DNA of 64,000 bases, taken from Henckelia pumila. Lineage: Eukaryota; Streptophyta; Magnoliopsida; Lamiales; Gesneriaceae. The position numbers were made by a program, and so were the translations under genes. Location: contig NC_133121.1 in the NCBI RefSeq assembly GCF_033568475.1, positions 169,757,716 through 169,821,715 on the forward strand, written 5' to 3'. Positions within the stretch are counted from its first letter, which is position 1. Each line of letters begins with the position of its first letter. Of this stretch, positions 22,299 to 33,691 are shown piece by piece. The notes below the pieces were generated by a model, which did not search any database, had not been told where the DNA came from, and worked only from the letters and a program-made list of their open reading frames with translations.

Positions 22299-25200
22299 AT
22301 GGCAGGGCATGGAGACGAGAGCCATTGAAGTGTTGGTAGACGTTTGAGAGACGACGAGGAGAGGGATCATCCTCGGAGACACCATCACCACCAAGATGAC
22401 GGACACCGCTCTGACTTGCGCAGGTTTGTACAGATGGCTCCTAAGCCATTGGGGGGCGGTGATTCTCCAGAGGTCGCAGAGAACTGGTTATAGAGAATGG
22501 AAAATTGCTTCCAGGTGTATCACTGCACCGATGAGAAGAAAATGCAGGCCGTCTTCCTCCTGAAAAGGCCCACAAGTGGTGGAAATCCACATATGCGCCC
22601 TTGTTATTTGAGTGAGGCGCATCTACTTGGGCTGAGTTCCGTGAGGTGTTCAAGAAGATGTATTTCACTCCAATTCTCCATTAGGCAAAGACGAACGAGC
22701 TGATGAACTTGAAGCAAGACAACATGACTATAGACGAGTATCAACAGTAGTTATTTGAGTTGTTACCGTATTGCCCGTACGTTTCTAATAGCTCTGAGGC
22801 CATGTATGACCATTTTCTGCAGGGTCTTAATCCAGATATTCATGACCTAGTGGCCATCTGATAGGATCCAACATTTTATGAAGTTTTGGTTAACCGCTAT
22901 CATCAAGCGGAGAAAAACATCAAGCTTAACAGGAACTTCTCCTCCTTCCGACCAGGTAAATCTTTGGGTCGTAAAGCCCAGTTTTTCAAGAAGCATGGTA
23001 CGTCTTCATCTTCAGGTTCAGGTTCTCATGGAGGTGTGTTCCACTTTGGCAAAAAAAGAGGTCAGTGTGAGAAGTGCGGGGGAAAAAATGTTGTGGAGCA
23101 GGTGGTGCTTGTTTCCTTTGTGGCCAGATGGGTAACATGAAGAGGGATTGCCCGCATATTAGTGGAGTATCAGCATACGTCTTGGGTTCTCAAGCATTGA
23201 TTTTGCAGAGGCCATCAGTACAGTCGGTTGGGAGCACCAACCAGAGGCCATGTATAGTGTATTCCCGAACAAGTATTTACGCTTAGCCAAGATCAGGTAT
23301 AGAAAGAGAATGAGGAGGTTATCGCAGTTACATTTATTTTGTGTGGAATTCCTGCTTTCGTTCTCATAGATACTGGTGCATCTTCATTCATTCGTTTCAA
23401 CATGTTTTGTTAAGCGCCATATATTTCCGTACATATCCCTGGACGTAGTAATTTCTGTATCTACCCCGACTGGTCATTCGGCTTTGGACAATCATTTAGT
23501 CTTGGGTTGTTCTTTAGAGTTGGAGGATTTTGACTGTATTTTGTGTATCGATGTTTTGACCTCTTATCGAGATACTGTGGATTTTTATCAAAAGGTTGTT
23601 TAGTTTTGTCCAATTTAGGGCGATAGTTGGTTTTTTTATGGTGAGGGAGCGCGACCCTTTATGCTTCTGGTATCAGCTCTAAAAGCTTGTCAGGCTTTGG
23701 AGGCGGGTGGGTAAGGCTACGTTATCTCTGCGATTGATAAGTCCACAAGTATAATGTTTATTTAGGAGTTTCTAATAGTTTGGGAGTACCCAGATGTTTT
23801 TCTGGATGAGATTCCGGGGTTTCCTCCAGTTTGAGAAGTCGAGTTCGGGATCGAGCTGGTGCCCAGGACGACACTTATTTCTCGTGCACCTTATCGTCTA
23901 GCACCAGCTGAGATGTGGGAGTTGCAGCAGCAGTTGCATGATTTGTTGGATAAGGGATATATCCAACCAAGCGTTTCACCATGGGGAGCGCCGGTACTTT
24001 TTGTCAAGAAGAATGGTGGTTCCATGCATACCTGTATTGACTACAGACAGTTGAACCAATAGAAGGGTAAGAACAAGCATCCTTTGTCGTGCATTGATGA
24101 TTTGTTTGACTAAATTCAGGGTACCTCTATGTATTCCAAGATTGACTTAAGGTCAGGTATCATCAATTGTGTGTTCAAGATGCAGATGTTTTGAAGACAG
24201 TGTTTCATACCAGGTATGGTCACTACGAGTTTTTCATGATGTCTTTTGGAATGAGGAACGCACCTGCAGTGTTCGTGGGCTTGATGAACAGAGTTTTACA
24301 AAATTATCTGGACAAATTTGTCGTAGTTTTATTGATGACATTTTGGTTTACTCGCGTAGTATTGATGAGCATGTGCAACACTTGAGGCTTGTACTGCAGA
24401 TTCTCCGTGAGAAGCAGTTATATGCCAAGTTTAGTAAGTGCGAGTTTTGGATTGACCGAATAGTATTTCTTGGACATGTCATTTATCAAGAGGGTGTATG
24501 ATAAGAATCTTGGATGCATGAAAAGAAAACACGATTATAAACGAATCGTACCCTCAATTCAATAGCAAAAAGATTCAATAATTTTGTTCCGATCTTTTGA
24601 ACAAGTAAGTTTTTGGATACCCACCTCTTATTTACTTGAAATTAGCAACAGATAATCACGATAAGAAAAACAATCAATAATTCAATTAGACCTTCAAAGG
24701 AACCTGTCTTTGACAACCCAAGTGAAAAATCAATTAACAAACAATTAATCACAACGTAACCTTCAGAGGTACATGTCTCTAACAATCCACAAAGATAATC
24801 AATCAACAAATGCCACAAAATTATGAACTTCGATAAGTTTGATTTGATACACAAAGCAAAGCTTTGTCATAATTCTAGAAAGAATTATAATTGATAAAAA
24901 TCAATTTCCATAATTTTCATTCTATTATTCAATAATGAGTGTATATGTTGAATTAAAATACAACTACAAAATAATAAAAGATAACGCAAAATAATATAAA
25001 AGATATCAAAAGATATCATCTAAAAGTTTTCTAATAGACTTGAAATATTCAAAAATAGCACAAAATATAAAAAATACTCAAAAAACCGAAAACACACACT
25101 ACAAGTCGAGTTTGTGTAAATCACGTACGACCACCTAGGCGCTTGGCTCTGGTGCTTAGGCACTAAAGCTGTTCCAAATTGTGCATAATTCTTGAAAAAT

Positions 25201-25953
25201 TCATATTTCGAGTTTTAGCCGTCGGATCGGGCTGAAATTTTAAATGTAGCTTTATAACATCCTAAATTACATTATGAACAGTGTACATCGGATTTTGATC
25301 TCCTTAGAGTCTCCAATAAATTTCAGTCCTCCATCTTGAGCTCCATGCATTCCAACTTGGCTCCCTTGTTCCCCAACTTGATTGTAATGGATCCCAATTC
25401 CTTCTAATCTCGATGAAAAATTATGAGAAAAATCTTGAAACAATATGAATCTTCGATAGACTTCTAGATTCATACCAGTGTATCAGTGGACCTGAGTAAG
25501 ACTGAAGCTATATTGAACTTGTTGCTTCCTACGACAGCTTCAGACATTCGTATATTTTTTGGTTTAGCAGGATATTACCGACGATTCATAAAAAATTTCA
25601 CACAAATTTCTAGGCCGCTGACACAGTTGACACGGAAGGATGTTCCTTCTTTTTTGGTCGAACGAGTGTAAGCATAGCTTAGATGAGTTGAGGAGTCCAC
25701 TGACTACCGCGCCTGTTCTTGCATTACCATCTAGAAGTGAGAGTATGTGACGATGGATTTTCTCACCCACTTACCGATGTCCTCCAGGCAGTGTGATGCT
25801 ATTTGTGTTATTGTTGACAGATTGTCTAAATCTATACACTTTCCTCCGTATAACCACAAGTTCACTTTTGATTGCATGGCGAGGTTATAAATCCTGGAGA
25901 TCATGTGATTGCATGGAGTTCCTTTGAGCATAGTCAGTGATAGAGATCTGAGA
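22299..25953 (+). pseudogene. Gag-protease-RT-integrase remnants of C, interrupted by solo LTR N
   Basis: An ATG at 22299 opens a frame that stops within 10 codons. Gag remnants continue to a zinc-knuckle region (CEKCGG, then CGQMGNMKRDCP, near 23065-23150). Protease reads VLIDTGASSF near 23365. The RT reads [24 protein letters not shown] and [11 protein letters not shown], with many stops and shifts. It is split at 24498 by solo LTR N and resumes at 25478 with VDLSKTEAIL and FFGLAGYYRRFIKNF. Near 25746 the text jumps from the start of RNase H (TTAPVLALPS) to mid-integrase (SRQCDAICVIVDRLSKSIHF), so RNase H and the integrase zinc domain are deleted. Confidence 0.85.
24499..25477 (-). mobile_element. 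Solo LTR N in the RT of C
   Basis: The 979-bp sequence starts TGATAAGAATC and ends GATTCATACCA. It is flanked by a perfect duplication GTGTA (24494-24498 and 25478-25482). It has no coding capacity. The block TTTTAGCCGTCGGATCGGG near 25210 is shared, in the same direction, with LTRs of B and K, suggesting minus-strand orientation. The strand is inferred and the family is not identified further. Confidence 0.88.
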
Positions 25954-25958
25954 ATCAC

Positions 25959-27442
25959 TGACCGCTTAATTCGGTGTCAATTAGCAAGTATACTAGGCCA
26001 AGTAATGGTAAGTGGACAACGAGTCCAATTATCGATCCCACAGAGACTGTAGTCAATTCTCAAGATTTGACTATTTAAATTAATCTAGACAAAAATAATA
26101 AAGAGAGTGCGATGAATTAAATAAAAACTTAATTACTGAAATTAAAATTAAAATAAAAATAGAAGAAGAATAAATTCAATTAAATATAGACAACCAAGAA
26201 ACACGAAGGTACCAAACAAATTATGCAAACAAGTGGCAAATCTAGGATCCAGATTTAATCTTAAATCACGGCGAATTCTTCTAATTTATTTAAAAGTATA
26301 TTTATAGAACAATTAAATCTATTCAAATAATAAAGGATTAATTTTCATAATTTTAATCAAATTCAAATGCATTGGGAATTATGAGAATCCAGTTTTCACC
26401 TAAAATCACATACTGAAACCGAATACTATTTCTAGTCGGTTTAACCATATGTCAATTATTGGAGCGATCGAAATCAATTCCTAATCTGTCGACTCAAAAT
26501 CAATTAAAAATCAAGTAAATAATTTATCAGATTATTCACAATAACAAAATATAAATCCAACAATCAATAACTTTATAAAAATCTAAAAATCACAAATCAA
26601 AATCCACATGTTCAACATAAAATTGTTTGGCCTAATCTCTCATGGTCTTGACTGAATAAAAACTACTAAAATAACAAAAATATAATTCAAAAATAAAATA
26701 AAGAAGAAGAAAGGAGAAGAAACTAGAATGTATCCTTCAATCCCGAGCCCTAGCCACCGCCTATCCTATGATAGAACAAGTTTGGAACCCTTCATCTGAT
26801 GATAAAAAGCCTATTTATATGCCCCAAATCTTCAAAAGATTGCATCCTTTGCGAATAAGAGTTTCCAGAAATAAGGAGTCTGCACGGTGTCTCGCTCGAG
26901 CGCATAAACATGCGCTCAAGCGAGACATCTTCTGTTTATTTTTTTCACAATGTTCCAGGCTCGCTCGAGTGCCTAAAAATGCGCTCGAGCGAGCAACTTT
27001 CTACCCCAAATATTTTTTTTGCGACATGTCTGGACCCCGTGCCTCCTTCGTGCATGGCTCCTTGCATACATCCCTACCAGCGCGCAGTTTTCTTGACAAA
27101 ATCATATCTCAAGTTCTAGCCGTCGGATCGAGCCGAAATTTGGACATCAGCTTTAAAACATCATGAAATTAATTTTGAATGGTTTAGATTGGAGTTTTAT
27201 CAAATTAACATCAAAAATAATTTTTTTTACCAATACTGCTCCGTAATTCATTCTTGCGGCTCTTCTCTTGCCCCAAAATCATGATTTTTTCACAAATTCT
27301 TACAAAAATCAACCCGGAGAGTGAAATGCGCACATATGCAATAAATCACATAAAACACATAAAAACACAATGAGACAATACGAATGCATGCAAAATAGAC
27401 ATAAAAATAACTTAAAATAATGAACACAAAATTCACTTATCA
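25959..27442 (-). repeat. 3' LTR of B
   Basis: The 1484-bp LTR, TGACCGCTTAATTCGG to TTCACTTATCA on the plus strand, is collinear with 46862-48319. Its motif array (26885-26994) has GCGCTCGAGC pairs. A minus-strand TATA box appears as CCTATTTATATGCC (26811-26824). Confidence 0.93.
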
Positions 27443-28769
27443 ACACCCCTATACTTAAATCTTGCTCGCCCTCGAGCAAGACAAACAATTCAAAAAACAA
27501 CAAAGTAGGAACATTTCATGGGAATTTTCCTCAGAGAAGTCACATGCCAAATTAAAACACCATCGACTCTCCACAATACACCATCGATTTAGTGTGAACG
27601 TGTATGTGCGAACTGTCATTCCAGTTTCATGCAAACTTTTAAAGAACCATTTTAAGACTTCTTAGCGACCTATTAACACATCAGTACAAAGGTCACTCGC
27701 ATGCACCCATTCCTCTCAATTACCTCTAACAAAACACACCTTCCATGAGATAAATTATTGCGCACCGTTGGATTTTGCACCCGACAATTTTAAAGCTTCA
27801 ATAATTACCCTCAAACTTAGCTATAACTATGATATGATTTGAATTTCAATCCCCTCTTCTATAGCCCGGATGGAGTATTAACCTCATTGAATCCGCAGAC
27901 TTAGTTTCAGAAACCCAGATGGAGTTGTTATTATTTTTTCAAAGATTTAAATTTTTATTTTTTTTATAAATTTGCATCAATTTCATTCTTAAAAATTATT
28001 TGGTGCGCCCAAGATCATAAGTACACTTGTCAAAGGATCTTTAGAATTAAAAAACACAACTAAGAACACTTAGCACCTATTGTCGTGCAATGGTCAAACA
28101 ACCACAAACATCATCAATGGTATCGCTACAATTCACTGGTTTAACATGAGTGCTTAAAAATATTCACGGTTCAACCTACGGTTTCTCATGTCAAATCAAG
28201 AGCAACATTTTCACAAAAAATTTCATTTTTCTAACTTTATATCATCATTGGCTACCATTTATCATCTTACTCAATACACATGCAGACAACTACTGAAACG
28301 AACTATATGCAAAAAAACTAAAACATGAAAGATGCAATACAAAAAAAACTCTAATAAAAACATAAAAACTAGACTACCCCCCATATTTATCCAAAGCATT
28401 GCCCTACCCCCATTACTTATCCAAAGCACTTCCCTCAATGCTTTAGAAAAAATGAACAAAATGCAGAAACAAACAAACACATGCAAGACGAACAAAACAC
28501 AAGAAACAAAATAAAAATAACACTCCCCTAGTCTATGATTCGTCCTCTTCCTCCATTTGCAAAATTCCAAAGCAACTTCTCTTATCGAGGCAAACTATTG
28601 AACATGGAAAGCGACGGGTAAGGCGCTGGATTATCAAAAGATAATAAAAAAAATAACAATAAAAAAATAATAAAAAGAGAACACTGGGTTGCCTCCCAGT
28701 CAACACTAAATTTATAGTCTATAGCCCGACTATATAGTAGCAACCATCAAAGAGCGGCTGCCACCTATA
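27443..28769 (-). other. 3' region of B, non-coding
   Basis: The stretch begins at a polypurine-like ACACCCCTATAC (minus strand: AGGGGTGT) beside the LTR. It continues with AC-rich sequence homologous to J's 3' UTR and ends with the conserved post-integrase block GGGTTGCCTCCCAG (28689). The 3' ORF that J and A carry is deleted. Open frames here are short and unconserved. Confidence 0.65.
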
Positions 28770-28774
28770 GTAAG

Positions 28775-30118
28775 TGTTGCATGTTTTTCGCTCGCAAGCG
28801 CACGATGTCAAGTTATAATATAGGAATTAAGTCCAAGTCGATCCCACGGAGAATGAATAAATGATATTATATCAAATATTTGCAACTAATAAAATCCTAA
28901 TTCTATGTAGAGCTACGAAAGTGGTTTGATTTTTATAAAACTAAAATTTGCAAGAAAAAAAATTAAATAACCACAAGTTCACGAGAGTAAAATTCAATAA
29001 GCGACGACTGCTAGAGGTTCGACTTCACTTGACTGTACACCACAATTTATTTCTAATGATTGTTCAATTATAAAATCTTGTAGTTTATTAGCCAAGAATT
29101 CCTATTATTTTCTACTACCTCTCTCGAGTGTCAAGTAGAAATTCGTATACAATAACAAACTCAATATCTCTATCAAAGTTCAATTATTAAATCCGGTAAA
29201 AAGCACAAGAATTCTTCTAATGACTTCTATGGAGTTATATGCCTCTCGAACAGTATAAACACCATAGATGTATTTTCCTATGTTGTATTCAAAATCTCCT
29301 CTCTCGAGTGATAGATTCTAAATAAAATATCATTCAATCTATGGCCAGTAAATTGAAAGCATTAAGATCAGGAAAACACAAATAAACTGTGCGAAGAAAT
29401 TTAAATATATAAATCAAAATATGTCAATCATGGTTTCCAGTCAAGATCCGTCTACCTCTAGACTAAGAAATTAGTTCATAACGCAATTCAAAATCAAATA
29501 ACTCATGTTTTTCCAACAATCCATAAACTAAGTAAAATTGAGTTCAAAGAAAAACTAGAACGAATTAGAATGAAGCTTCTCCGTCACCGGATGCCGCCGT
29601 CTTCAGTCTTCGTACCGGAATCTCGAGCTCTTGTGCAATCCAAAACTCTCAATCGCCGTCTTATGCTCTGAAAAACTCTCTAAACCCTCGTATATCTTCA
29701 GAATAAGCCATAAATTCCTTTTTAAACTCGATCAAGACTTTCCAAAATTATGGACACTGCGCAGCGCTGGAGCGCTATACTTCGGCGCTGGAGCGCCCGT
29801 CATTTTCTTCCAACAGCGCTGGAGCGCTGCATATGTAGCGCTGGGGCGCTATTTTCTCGACTTTTCACCTTTCGAAAGACTCCGTGTGGTGCTGGAGCGC
29901 TTGGCCTGTAGCGCTGGGGCGCTAGTCTGGGCACTTTTATTTATTTTTTCTTCATCTCTTTTTCACCTCTTTTTCACTTCTTTTGACCAACTAAAATGAA
30001 TAACACTCAAATTCCTGCAAACAACACAAACAACAAGAGACATGCATAATATCGCTCAAAACACAACAAAAGCCAAGCTAATTCATATAAAATTTATGTG
30101 CAAAAATTGCACTTATCA
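28775..30118 (-). repeat. 3' LTR of A
   Basis: TGTTGCATGTTTTTCGC to GCACTTATCA on the plus strand. The motif array (29757-29932) has three paired units of AGCGCTGGAGCGCT. There is no clear TATA box where B and J have one; ATAAGCCATAAATTCC (29703-29718) occupies the spot. Confidence 0.96.
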
Positions 30119-30130
30119 AATCCCCCCAAA
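30119..30130 (-). other. Polypurine tract of A
   Basis: The minus strand reads GTTTGGGGGGATT directly against the LTR start TGATAAGTGC. Two similar tracts lie further inside at 31390-31400 and 32948-32958. Confidence 0.85.
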
Positions 30131-31742
30131 CTTGAACTTTTGCTAGTCCCGAGCAAAACAAACAAAACACTAAGACACACAAGGAATTAAAAACACACAA
30201 GAAAGCAGTAAAACTTATTAACCCAACTGGCCTCAGATGTTCAGCAATTAATCCATGTAGCTAATTTTCTCAAGAGTTCTCGTGTGTGTGTGATTAGCCA
30301 ATCTTGTCTACCCACCTAACTTTCGGTCAAATCATGCAATCAGTAAGCCTCAAAGAGTCATTAACCCCGCTCTCTAGTTTCAACACACTCTCCACCAAGT
30401 TCAACCGTTACTCCCAAAGATCAACAGGACTTATCAGGTAGTTCTTTTAGGCAAGAACTTTTTATAGCAGAGAAGTATCCATAGTCAATGTAAGAATATA
30501 GGATTCAAGTAAAGGGAATTGGATATTTATAATTTTCTGCGGTATTGATTAGGCTAGGTTTATCAGTTGCAGGGCATTGTCAGACATTTGTCTGACTCCT
30601 CTACTCCATACATTCTACACCTTTTTGCATTTTCTTTGGACTCGAATTTCAATCCAGTTTCAATGCCTCCCCTCACCTTACTTTCTCCATCTTTTTTCAT
30701 CTTTTCTTTTTCATCCAATTGGATTTTTTTCTTTTCTTTTTTCTTTTCGGCCTTCTTTCAGTTTTGGATTTTTCTTTTTTTTTTTCGCAAGGCTACAAAT
30801 GAAAGACTAACAAATCAAAGGCTTGCAGGCTCAAAAACAAAGTTGCCTAAATCATTTCTTTGTTTGTAAAAATCTACCTCAGTTTCGAGTATGTATCGCC
30901 AAAGTTAAGAATCAAATCAGCTAATCTTCTCACAAAATCCACACAATTTTCTCTACTTATCAGGAGTCTCGAAAGTCAAGGCTATAGTGCATAAAAGTTG
31001 AGAACTCAAGATACAATGTTGCCAACACTAGATTATAAACTCCTTTTATTTTTAATTTTTTTTTTTCACTTCATCATCATAGGCCATTTTTCTTTTATTT
31101 TTTCTAATTTTTCACATTTTTGTTTTGTTTTCTCAAATAAACAACCACACAAACGACAAAGACAAACACCAAAACGAACAAACAAACGATAAAAATGACA
31201 GAAAAAAAAAACCAACACCAGCAAAAACATAAAACGAACAAGAAAACTAAAAAAAAAACACAAATGCAGGAACTAGTGACTAATTTAGCATGCAATACCC
31301 CATCAAACTCGCAACTCAACTTCACTTCAGCTTCAACAACCATCCATTTAACAAAGATCTTAACAAAACTGCTAAAACAAAAAACAACATCCCCCCAAAC
31401 TTAGATATGTGCATTGTCCTCAATGTGCAATATCAATAAAAACAAGGAACAAACACATACCTACGACAATGACCATCAGTGGTCATCATCCATGTCGTCA
31501 TCCCGAGGGATCCAAGTAGGAGGTGGGGGAAACTGCGGATCCTCACTGGAGCCAGGAAAGCGCTGGGCTAGAGTCGTCGTGAAATCCACCATATAATCCC
31601 TGAAAATATCAGTCCGAAGACAATGAAGGTCTAGCCGCTGCTCCACTCGCTTCAATCGCTCATCAAAATGCTCATACGCTCCAGTAAGAGGTAGTGGTGG
31701 TGGCTGGCTGCCACTCGCAGGGCGATCCCGAGGTGCTGCTGG
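30131..31742 (-). other. 3' untranslated region of A
   Basis: About 1.6 kb without a supported gene. It holds long pyrimidine-rich tracts (30680-30790 and 31050-31130) whose translations are Phe-rich low-complexity noise on both strands. A second polypurine-like sequence (plus strand ATCCCCCCAAACTTAG) lies at 31389-31404. Confidence 0.6.
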
Positions 31743-32549
31743 TCACGGAGGGGGTGGTATATGCTCTCGTGTAGTCCCAGTAATAGGTCCTTGGACCTTA
31801 AAAAGCTCTTCATCTGTACCCCATGTAACTCCAGCATGTGCACAAAGCGTAGTGATCAATGATGGGTGCGGCAATCCTCCAGTAGTAGCCCCCCTAACTG
31901 CAGCAAGAATGGATTCCTGAATGATATTTCCCAAGTTTATCGTCTTCCCAGTGACGATACAGTAAGTCAGGACAGCCCGTTTCTTCGTCACCTCAGAAGT
32001 GTGACCTGTGGGCAAAACACGAGTAGCCACCAAGAAAAACCAAGACCTCGCATCTTGATTCATTTTCCCAGATGGAAAATGCACCACCTTGTCATCTTTC
32101 ATCTTCCACTGCGCCCCTTCCTCACACAGGGTCGCTAGAATCTCATCATAGTCTACCTCACCGGCCTGGAACTCTGAATAGTCATCCATATCAAGAGATG
32201 ACATATGGAAGAGGGTGTTAATAGAATGTCCATCAAAAGCCACCCTCTTTCCCCGCACTAGAACATGATACTGCTCATGCTTGCATTTGAGATTGGCATA
32301 AAATTCTCGGACTAATGAAACCACGGCATCACCTGGAGGTTGGACAAAACCCGTCCATCTTTGCTCATGAGCTGCATGTCGCACATCCCACAATGGTAGA
32401 GGGGAATTAGGATCAAAACCTCGTTCTCTAACCATTCTCTTGCTCATCATGAGAGGATAATTCTTGGCGGCCTCTTCATCCCAAAAACGATGAGCATCGA
32501 AGGTACCGGACGAAGATGCACCCTGCTTTTGTTTCTTTCTCGATGCCAT
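31743..32549 (-). CDS. 3' ORF of A: putative plant transposon protein
   Basis: This intact 268-aa frame starts at a good ATG at 32549 with a basic, Ser-rich N-terminus (MASRKKQKQGASSSG). Its core includes WDEEAAKNYP, VSLVREFYANLK, VRGKRVAFDG, LFHMSSLDMDDYSEF and SWFFLVATRVLPTGHTSEV. It belongs to the family annotated as 'putative plant transposon protein', found at the 3' end of Athila-like elements and in scattered plant genes. Its role is unknown: no transmembrane segment or signal peptide is seen, so an envelope role is not supported by sequence. Its J counterpart (1835-2988) is broken. It lies downstream of a motif array and leader, suggesting its own promoter. The C-terminus may be shortened, ending TREHIPPPP. 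Confidence 0.85.
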   Translation of the reverse strand: MASRKKQKQGASSSGTFDAHRFWDEEAAKNYPLMMSKRMVRERGFDPNSPLPLWDVRHAAHEQRWTGFVQPPGDAVVSLVREFYANLKCKHEQYHVLVRGKRVAFDGHSINTLFHMSSLDMDDYSEFQAGEVDYDEILATLCEEGAQWKMKDDKVVHFPSGKMNQDARSWFFLVATRVLPTGHTSEVTKKRAVLTYCIVTGKTINLGNIIQESILAAVRGATTGGLPHPSLITTLCAHAGVTWGTDEELFKVQGPITGTTREHIPPPP

Positions 32550-33182
32550 TACAATATTCTAATCACAATTCAACCAAACAATAATGAACAACAATGAACC
32601 ACTTCCAACAATGGCGTTCAAGCCTCACCCAATCAACACAATTCACTACTCCGCACAACCAACAATAATACTTCGAAGTTCTAACAACCCAAGATAGGCA
32701 CAATTAACCGTATGATTCACAAATCTCCAACACCATCCACAAAAATGTTTGATAAGCACCAATGAATTAACAAGAAGATATGACTTCAATCCAATTCAAT
32801 AATCGATCAATCAATCTCTAATCCCCAGTGTAAAAAAAAAAATTCACAATACCTCGGTTGGATAGCAATGATTTCGGAAATTATAGAAGATAAACTCGTG
32901 ATCCTTCCGTGAAATCGAACCAACGATGCGATAGAGGATTGATTGAAACCCCCCAAACTTGAAGAACCCTAGCTGCGAAAATATTGGAACCCGGATGACT
33001 AAAATTCAAACAAGTGCTATGAAAGGATGAATATGTATGATTGATGGTGTAACCGAGATTTTCAGGTGGGAATTTTTTTGATTTGCAGGGGCGGGTCGCG
33101 TGGATGCAGCGAACAAGGCTGGGAAGTATGAAGATTTGATGAATGAAATCTGAGATCACCTTTTATTTTTCAGAATTTTCGT
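32550..33182 (-). promoter_or_regulatory. Leader and possible internal promoter region of A's 3' ORF
   Basis: This 630-bp non-coding stretch lies between the motif array and the 3' ORF start. It contains an extra polypurine-like GTTTGGGGGG (minus strand, 32948-32958) and AT-rich leader sequence. A weak TATA-like AATAAAAGG (minus strand, 33163-33171) sits ~15 bp below the array. Promoter activity is inferred from parallel layout in J. Confidence 0.4.
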
Positions 33183-33477
33183 GATAGCGCTGGAGCGCTA
33201 TATTAGTGGCGCTGGAGCGCCCAATTATTTTCTGAGAGAGCGCTGGAGCGCTATAATTGAAGCACTGGGGCGCTAAACCTTCGACATTGATGATACAGAA
33301 AAGCGCTGGAGCGCTATATGGAGAGCGTTGGAGCGCTATATCTTCGACTTTGGAATTCACATACTAGCGCTGGAGCGCCTGGAAGATAGCGCTGGAGCGC
33401 TAAATCCTCGACTTTTCTAAAAAAATCCAACGTAAGAACAGCGCTGGAGCGCTATATGGAGAGCGCTGGAGCGCTAT
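33183..33477. repeat. Internal array of AGCGCTGGAGCGCT repeats in A
   Basis: Ten copies of AGCGCTGGAGCGCT, about eight of them perfect in the core, are arranged as five pairs. Partners are ~25 bp apart and pairs start ~55-75 bp apart, with a semi-conserved TCGACTTT spacer. The core AGCGCT is palindromic, and flanks TATA/TATAG extend it. The same motif fills the arrays in A's LTRs and nothing else in the window, so the internal array and the LTR arrays share origin or are kept alike. Confidence 0.92.
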
Positions 33478-33691
33478 ATTCTCGAATTTCATACTCCAAA
33501 ATGTGATTTTTGTGAAGAAAATAACCTGCAATAAAACTCCGAATTAGGACCAAAATTAGTAAAATGACTGAAATTCAATAAAAGTAACTAAAAAAAATAA
33601 AATAAAATAAAATAAAACAAAATTTAAAAATTAGGGTTGCCTCCCAAAGAGCGCTTGGTTTAACGTCGTCAGCCCGACTTTTCTGGAGTGT
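33478..33691 (-). other. Post-integrase non-coding spacer of A
   Basis: An A-rich stretch, then TTAGGGTTGCCTCCCAAAGAGCGC, related to the blocks at 5185 (J) and 28689 (B). No gene seen. Confidence 0.5.

Noticed and set aside
30567..31343. Phe-rich open frames on both strands
   Set aside because: They come from long pyrimidine tracts in A's 3' UTR and mirror each other; no family or conserved motif.
31743..32549. Calling the 3' ORF of A an envelope protein
   Set aside because: No signal peptide, membrane segment or cleavage motif is visible; only the position matches the older envelope-like label.
33183..33477. Regularly spaced short palindromic repeats resembling a CRISPR array
   Set aside because: The repeats are paired, variable and duplicated in plant LTRs, with no cas genes; they are regulatory-type arrays of a retrotransposon.
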